DNA of 64,000 nt. Source: an uncultured Lachnospiraceae bacterium. Its GTDB lineage: Bacteria > Bacillota > Clostridia > Lachnospirales > Lachnospiraceae. The DNA lies in contig CALWLM010000022.1 in the NCBI GenBank assembly GCA_944381515.1, positions 1-64,000 on the forward strand, read 5' to 3'. Positions 59,906 through 64,000 of this stretch are shown in pieces; position 1 is the first letter of the stretch; every line of letters begins with the position of its first letter. The position numbers were made by a program, and so were the translations under genes. The notes under the pieces were generated by a model, which did no database searches, was not told the origin of the DNA, and was given only the letters and a program-made list of their open reading frames with translations.

Positions 59906-60115
59906 ATCTTTTGTATAGCCCCAGAATGCCGGTCCCTGCGTTTTGACGCCTAGCATACACGCCAGGTGGGTTTCCGCAAATAAACTTCTGCCTTCCACTC
60001 GTACGGAGGCCTGACATCCGCTTAAAGATATAGGAATCCCTTATGTCAAACTGTAGGTTCAAAAAAACAGGGGTATCGAACATCCCAGGTCGCTACACAA
60101 CCTCTCTTTGACACT
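59874..60115 (-). ncRNA. ssrS: Probable 6S RNA
   Basis: About 240 nt including the terminator, without a reading frame, behind its own promoter. The 5' part has TGGGATGTTCG and the 3' part GGCATTCTG, which pair over nine positions and match the closing stem of 6S RNA (E. coli GAGATGTTCG and GGCATCTC). Inside are TTTTGAACCTACAG, GGAAACCCACC and CGTCAAAACGC, giving a long rod with an open centre. 6S RNA binds the sigma-A holoenzyme and mimics open promoter DNA in stationary phase. Other structured RNAs are possible but tmRNA and SRP signatures are absent. Confidence 0.7.
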
Positions 60116-60120
60116 ATCTG

Positions 60121-60149
60121 ATTATACACCAATTCATCTTACTTGGCAA
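60121..60149 (-). promoter_or_regulatory. Promoter of the 6S-like RNA
   Basis: Minus strand TTGCCA (60144-60149), 17-bp spacer, consensus TATAAT (60121-60126). The predicted start is near 60114. It begins directly after the deoB stop codon. Confidence 0.82.
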
Positions 60150-60153
60150 GAGG

Positions 60154-61314
60154 CTAGACAATCTGATTCAGGAAACTGGTTCCATCCACATCTCCCGCCA
60201 CGCCAAAATAATCCAGGATCGTGGCTGCAATATCCGCAAAGGTCGGTCTCGTTCCAATATTGCTCCCCGCTTTAAGAGGCGCGCCCGCCATCACCAGAGG
60301 AATATACTCGCGGGAATGATCTGTGGACGGGGTGGCCGGATCGCAGCCGTGATCCGCCGTTATCATCAGAATGTCCTCCTCGCCCAGCAAAGCCAGCATT
60401 TCCGGCAGCCGTTCGTCAAAATAGGTCAGCGCCTTTGCATAACCGTCTACATCATTTCTATGACCATAGAGCATATCGTAGTCCACCAAATTGGTAAAAC
60501 ACAGACCGTCAAAGGAATCCTTCATCCGCTCAATGGTCCGGTCGATGCCCTCTGCATTGCTGGCGGTACGAACCGTGGAGCTGATGGATTTGCCTGCAAA
60601 AATATCATAGATCTTGCCAACGCCCCGGGTCTCATAGCCTGCCCGGGCCAAAGCATCCAGCATGGTCTCCTTGGGCGGCACCAAAGAATAATCGTGGCGT
60701 CTGGAAGTGCGCTTAAAAGGATATTCCCCTTCAAAAGGTCTGGCGATAACCCGTCCCACGCCGTAAGGTCCCTGGCAAATTTCTCTGGCAATCTCACAGA
60801 TACGGTAAAGCTCCTCAATGGGGATCACACTCTCGTGAGCCGCAATCTGAAGCACGCTGTCGGCGGAGGTATAGACGATCAGAGCTCCGGTGCGCATATG
60901 CTCCTGCCCGTAATCCTTGATGACTTCGGTGCCGGAGTAGGGCTTATTGCAGAGGATATCCCGTCCTGTCCTTCTTTTCAGCTCATCCAAAAGCTCGTCG
61001 GGGAAGCCGTCCGGAAAAGTAGGCATGGGATTCTCCGAGATCAGTCCGGCAATCTCCCAGTGTCCCGTGGTAGTATCCTTCCCCTTGGAGCTCTCCGCCA
61101 GACGGCCAAAGGCTCCCGCAGGCGAAGGCTCCGGCTGCGCCCACTCCATACCGTCAATATTGAAAAGTCCCAAGCGTCTCATGTTGGGCATGGAAAAATA
61201 AGGGCTCGCCGCAGCGGCCCGCACGGTATTGCTTCCTTCGTCGCCATAGAGCGCCGCATCCGGCAATTCGCCGATCCCTACGCTGTCAAGCACAATCAAA
61301 AAAACTCTCTTCAT
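60154..61314 (-). CDS. deoB: Phosphopentomutase
   Basis: A 386-residue Mn-dependent enzyme interconverting ribose-1- and ribose-5-phosphate (and deoxy forms) for nucleoside salvage. It is of the alkaline-phosphatase superfamily: MKRVFLIVLDSVGIGELPDA (metal Asp) at the start, DTTTGHWEIAGL with the phospho-Thr, CFTNLVDYDMLYGHRNDVDG, and the metal site ILMITADHGCDPATPSTDHS. The start at 61314 is chosen as GGAGG lies 8 bases upstream; other ATGs precede it. Length is normal. It is a single-gene unit. Confidence 0.96.
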   Translation of the reverse strand: MKRVFLIVLDSVGIGELPDAALYGDEGSNTVRAAAASPYFSMPNMRRLGLFNIDGMEWAQPEPSPAGAFGRLAESSKGKDTTTGHWEIAGLISENPMPTFPDGFPDELLDELKRRTGRDILCNKPYSGTEVIKDYGQEHMRTGALIVYTSADSVLQIAAHESVIPIEELYRICEIAREICQGPYGVGRVIARPFEGEYPFKRTSRRHDYSLVPPKETMLDALARAGYETRGVGKIYDIFAGKSISSTVRTASNAEGIDRTIERMKDSFDGLCFTNLVDYDMLYGHRNDVDGYAKALTYFDERLPEMLALLGEEDILMITADHGCDPATPSTDHSREYIPLVMAGAPLKAGSNIGTRPTFADIAATILDYFGVAGDVDGTSFLNQIV

Positions 61315-61384
61315 CACCATTTCCTCCATGATAACCATTCTGTCACTGTGATGCTCTAATTATACACTACTTTGTCTTTTCGCG

Positions 61385-62179
61385 CTACCGCAAAAACTCC
61401 GTCATGTTTTTTCGATACCACAGCGGCAGAAGCCCCCGCTGAAGCTTGGGATTGGTCCGGGGCTCTATGGCAATATGCTGCACAAAGGTCCGCCACAGCG
61501 CGTCCCACTCTTCCTTTGTCTCTCTGCCGCGAATCATCTCCTCCCAGCCGCTCTCCACCGTATCCATCATATACCAGGGACCACCGGCCGGATGTACGGC
61601 GGCCTTTCTCCGGTTTTCATCATAGATCAGCCAGTTTTCCCCCGGCATCCGCCCGGCAAAATGGGGAGCTATTACAGGAAGCACATGGCATTTGGGCGCA
61701 ATTCTGGCAAACAGCACGCCGTTGTCCCAGGCTGCAAAGCGGGTAAAGCCCAAAAACAGGTGACTTTCATTCGCCGCTTTGCGGGCAAGCTCAAACACCC
61801 GGCAGACCGCCGTATCCTGCAGGCGGTCCGTCACCCCTCTTCCCACGCGAAATCCCCTAAGCACAAAGCGGTACACCGCGTCGGCACGGTCCTGTGCAAA
61901 GGATAAGGAAGCCCGGTAGGCGCCCAGGCAGGCCTCCTCGGATATCCGCCGGCGCACCATCTCCAGCATCTGCCGCGCCTTTTTCTCATCCCGGTCTACA
62001 TGTAAATAGCGGGCAAAGAGAGAAGGCTGAAAATTCTCCCCTTCTATCTCCAGAGCCGCCCCCTCTCCGCTCATGCTAAAAAGACAGGCCTCGTACACCG
62101 CGCTGAATATATCCTCCGGCTCCGGTCCGCAGGTAAAGGTAAGGACCGTATCCGGCCCGCCATGAAGATTCTCGTTCAT
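61385..62179 (-). CDS. TIGR03915-family DNA metabolism protein
   Basis: A 264-residue protein of the TIGR03915/DUF4130 family, always found next to the TIGR03916 radical-SAM protein. Visible marks are PEDIFSAVYEACLFS, DEKKARQMLEMVRRRI, HLFLGFTRFAAWDNGVLFA, RMPGENWLIYDENRRKA and WRTFVQHIAIEPRTNPKLQR. The fold resembles uracil-DNA-glycosylase-like proteins and a role in DNA repair has been proposed by context. The start at 62179 has GGAGG 6 bases upstream; the ATG two codons before is too close to the site. It lies 13 bases after the radical-SAM gene. Confidence 0.88.
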   Translation of the reverse strand: MNENLHGGPDTVLTFTCGPEPEDIFSAVYEACLFSMSGEGAALEIEGENFQPSLFARYLHVDRDEKKARQMLEMVRRRISEEACLGAYRASLSFAQDRADAVYRFVLRGFRVGRGVTDRLQDTAVCRVFELARKAANESHLFLGFTRFAAWDNGVLFARIAPKCHVLPVIAPHFAGRMPGENWLIYDENRRKAAVHPAGGPWYMMDTVESGWEEMIRGRETKEEWDALWRTFVQHIAIEPRTNPKLQRGLLPLWYRKNMTEFLR

Positions 62180-62192
62180 TCCCATCCTCCTC

Positions 62193-63749
62193 TCACAGCT
62201 GTCCTGTCAGACTGGACCGGCAGTCCTCCACTGTGGGAACCATGTCCAGATGCATATCGTCAAAAAGAGAGAGCTGGCGGTAGTCCTCCCCTCCATGCTC
62301 CACCCGCCAGTTCTTCTTCCGGTTCTGATCTGCCAGACAGCCCGCGATAAAACTCTCCTCCAGCCGGACAGGCCGGTACATCTTTCCGGCGCAGGTAATA
62401 AAATAATGGGCCCGCTTCAGCACCACCCCCATCTTTTTCAGATCGGGAAAATCCAGGCAGGCGGACCGTCTGGCGCGGATAATCCTCCGGGCGGATTTGA
62501 CTCCGATCCCCGGCACCCGCAGAAGGGTCCCGTAATCCGCCCGGTTCACCTCCACGGGAAAACATTCCAGGTGACGCACAGCCCAGTCGCACTTGGGGTC
62601 CAAAAGCACGTTAAAATTGGGCCGGTTCTCGTCCAGGAGCTCCCCTGCCTCAAAGCCGTAAAAGCGCAGCAGCCAGTCCGCCTGATATAGGCGGTGCTCC
62701 CGAAGAAGAGGCGGTCTCGTCCCCACCGCCGGCAGCAGGCTGTCGTCATTGAGCCCTACATAAGCGGAGTAAAATACCCGTTTCAGATCAAACTTCTGAT
62801 ACAGGGCCTCTGCCACCGATAAAATCTGATAGTCCGTCTCCGGTGTGGCCCCAATGATCATCTGAGTGCTCTGCCCCGCCGGAACAAAGCGCGGACGCTC
62901 CCCCTTTGCCAGATCTCTGCGCAGTCCCGGCCCCGCCTCCAGAGGCGGCAGAGAGCTGACAGAAGGCAGCTGAAACGCCGTCTCGCCAAAACCGCCTTTC
63001 TGGCCAGAATCTCTAAGACCGCCGCCAAAACCGCCGGTCAGGGCCGGACTGTTCCAGTGTTCTCCCGGCCTGCCGTCTTCAATTCTGCCAGGTATTCTCC
63101 CTGACGCCCTGCCGTCGGTCAGCAGCAGTCTTTCCTCGCAGATTCCCCGCTGGATCTGGCGCATCGGCATCAGGATGGACCTGCGGCTCTTATGAGGCGC
63201 CAGACTCTTAAGCCCCTGGGCCGTGGGAAGCTCCAGATTGACGCTCATCCGATCCGCCAGATATCCCACTCTCTCAATTAACTCCGGCGACGCTCCCGGT
63301 ATGCCCTTGACATGGATATACCCCCGAAAGCCGTATTTCCTGCGCAGAAGACTCAGGGCCTCATATATCCGTTCCATGGTGGCGTCCGGACTCACCGCCA
63401 CACCGGAGCTCAGGAAAAGCCCCTCAATATAGTTGCGCCGGTAAAATTCCATGGTCAGCGTGCAGATCTCCTCCGGCGCAAAAGAAGCGCGTTCCACATC
63501 ATTGGAACGGCGGTTGATGCAGTACCTGCAGTCATAGACGCATTCATTGGTCATCAAAATCTTCAGGAGGGAAATGCAGCGGCCGTCCGCCGCAAAGCTG
63601 TGACAAATCCCGCAGGCCGCCGCGCTGCCCAGAGCATGAGCCGCCCCCTGCCGGTCCACGCCGCTGGATGTGCAGGCCGCATCGTATTTGGCCGCATCCG
63701 ACAATATCTCCAGCTTTCTCTGCAATGGCAGCTCCTTCTCCACCAACAT
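62193..63749 (-). CDS. TIGR03916-family radical-SAM DNA repair/modification protein
   Basis: A 518-residue protein. The radical-SAM cluster motif is NECVYDCRYCIN (Cys70, 74, 77); a second Cys pair lies at CGICHS (46-49). LFLSSGVAVSPDATMERIYE and HVKGIPGASPELIERVGYLA form the barrel. RFVPAGQSTQMIIGATPETD follows. A helix-hairpin-helix (LLRVPGIGVKSARRII) and a C-terminal basic part fit DNA binding. The family is about 415 residues; here residues 208-284 are a Gly/Arg/Pro-rich insertion between MRQIQRGICEERL and the conserved RPRFVPAGQ. The start at 63749 has GGAGG. It is preceded by two LexA boxes. Confidence 0.88.
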   Translation of the reverse strand: MLVEKELPLQRKLEILSDAAKYDAACTSSGVDRQGAAHALGSAAACGICHSFAADGRCISLLKILMTNECVYDCRYCINRRSNDVERASFAPEEICTLTMEFYRRNYIEGLFLSSGVAVSPDATMERIYEALSLLRRKYGFRGYIHVKGIPGASPELIERVGYLADRMSVNLELPTAQGLKSLAPHKSRRSILMPMRQIQRGICEERLLLTDGRASGRIPGRIEDGRPGEHWNSPALTGGFGGGLRDSGQKGGFGETAFQLPSVSSLPPLEAGPGLRRDLAKGERPRFVPAGQSTQMIIGATPETDYQILSVAEALYQKFDLKRVFYSAYVGLNDDSLLPAVGTRPPLLREHRLYQADWLLRFYGFEAGELLDENRPNFNVLLDPKCDWAVRHLECFPVEVNRADYGTLLRVPGIGVKSARRIIRARRSACLDFPDLKKMGVVLKRAHYFITCAGKMYRPVRLEESFIAGCLADQNRKKNWRVEHGGEDYRQLSLFDDMHLDMVPTVEDCRSSLTGQL

Positions 63750-63827
63750 AAAAAAAACGCCTCCGTTCTCTGCAAAAAGAGACTGCCGGCCTCTCCTCCG
63801 GCGTCTCCGGGACTGCTGCGGTTTTAT

Positions 63828-63897
63828 CGAACGTATGTTCGCTATAATCGTAGCACAGTCAGGCAGAAAACGCAAGCGTTTTCAGAACGTATGTTCT
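63828..63897 (-). promoter_or_regulatory. SOS promoter with two LexA/DinR boxes
   Basis: CGAACGTATGTTCG (63828-63841) and AGAACGTATGTTCT (63884-63897) match the Gram-positive LexA box (CGAAC-N4-GTTCG type), the first perfectly. Between them on the minus strand are TTGCGT (63870-63875), 17-bp spacer, TACGAT (63847-63852). One box covers the start region and the other lies upstream of -35. A perfect 8-bp inverted repeat (GAAAACGC/GCGTTTTC, 63866-63883) overlaps the -35. Confidence 0.92.
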
Positions 63898-63915
63898 GTT
63901 TTGGAATCTATAGAA

Positions 63916-64000
63916 TTACCTATAATCTCTCTGGCCCTCCAGAGCCCGCCTTGCCAGCTCGACAGCCCCCAGAATACCCTGATTGCCCCTGAGGCTGGCC
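63916..64000 (-). CDS. C terminus of a ROK-family protein (partial)
   Basis: Only the last 28 codons are in the window; the gene continues past the right edge. The end ASLRGNQGILGAVELARRAL resembles the C-terminal LGN-xAG-xxGA-xxLA helix of ROK-family sugar kinases and glucokinases. Kinase motifs are not visible, so identification rests on this short segment. The gene ends 19 bases before the upstream LexA box, on the same strand as the radical-SAM gene. Confidence 0.55.
   Translation of the reverse strand, partial: ASLRGNQGILGAVELARRALEGQRDYR

Overview
The window is about 64 kb of a low-to-mid-GC Firmicute chromosome, most likely a Clostridia of the Lachnospiraceae type. The basis is the dnaG-rpoD-trmK-nif3 housekeeping block, a PPi-dependent phosphofructokinase, a SpoIID/LytB-family protein, a Csp-like subtilase, DinR/LexA-type SOS boxes, sigma-A style promoters, and many families typical of that group (DUF1292, DUF815, TIGR03915/TIGR03916, TPM-domain and zinc-ribbon membrane proteins). 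Assignment is by family recognition only; no search was run.

Layout. 1-3000: AT-richer accessory region with a tandem gene duplication (first copy truncated) and a DUF1266 protein, ending at tRNA-Leu(CAG). 3270-8080: an ArsB/NhaD-type permease, hflX with a terminator-like hairpin just upstream, a TPR lipoprotein, dut and the RNase P RNA. 8082-16166: a minus-strand housekeeping run read as prolyl-tRNA deacylase-like, XRE regulator, dgt, dnaG, rpoD, trmK, nif3-like, nucleoside kinase. 16309-24300: a zone of decay and repeats containing an internally deleted alpha-fucosidase, a frameshifted esterase, a truncated cfa gene, a small ORF broken by a 16-bp duplication and several short tandem repeats, interleaved with intact genes (flavodoxin-like, CMD, S8 protease, transaldolase-like, YggS, DUF1292). 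24300-29760: MerR regulator, gltX-UvrD-like helicase, two small proteins of unknown function. 29737-35230: MATE remnant, then a two-component system flanking an exported FMN/FAD flavoprotein. 35300-43790: icd, TPM/zinc-ribbon pair, DUF3990 and DUF815 genes, an APH-like kinase, an alpha/beta hydrolase. 43900-50105: FMN-binding lipoprotein, pfp, MerR, MATE, and a D-lactate-dehydrogenase-like enzyme with an N-terminal HPr domain. 50224-57394: phosphohexomutase, GDP-mannose pyrophosphorylase, GDP-fucose synthase, dTDP-rhamnose reductase and GDP-mannose dehydratase, divergent from an AraC regulator. 57465-64000: SpoIID-like protein, a probable 6S RNA, deoB, and a radical-SAM DNA repair pair behind two perfect LexA boxes, then the 3' end of a ROK-family gene.

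How the parts fit. The sugar block would make GDP-fucose from mannose-6-phosphate (mutase, ManC, Gmd, Fcl), with rfbD adding dTDP-rhamnose capacity; no glycosyltransferase is in view. The histidine kinase, response regulator and flavoprotein look like one regulatory unit, because two perfect 11-bp direct repeats sit upstream of the flavoprotein -10 box. The strongest points for follow-up are the HPr-dehydrogenase fusion (His15 kept, Ser46 replaced by Asn), the LexA-controlled radical-SAM repair pair with its unusual internal insertion, the response-regulator-type promoter of the flavoprotein, the MerR-type 19-bp-spacer promoter left facing a broken cfa gene, and a recurring pattern of genes shortened by internal deletions.
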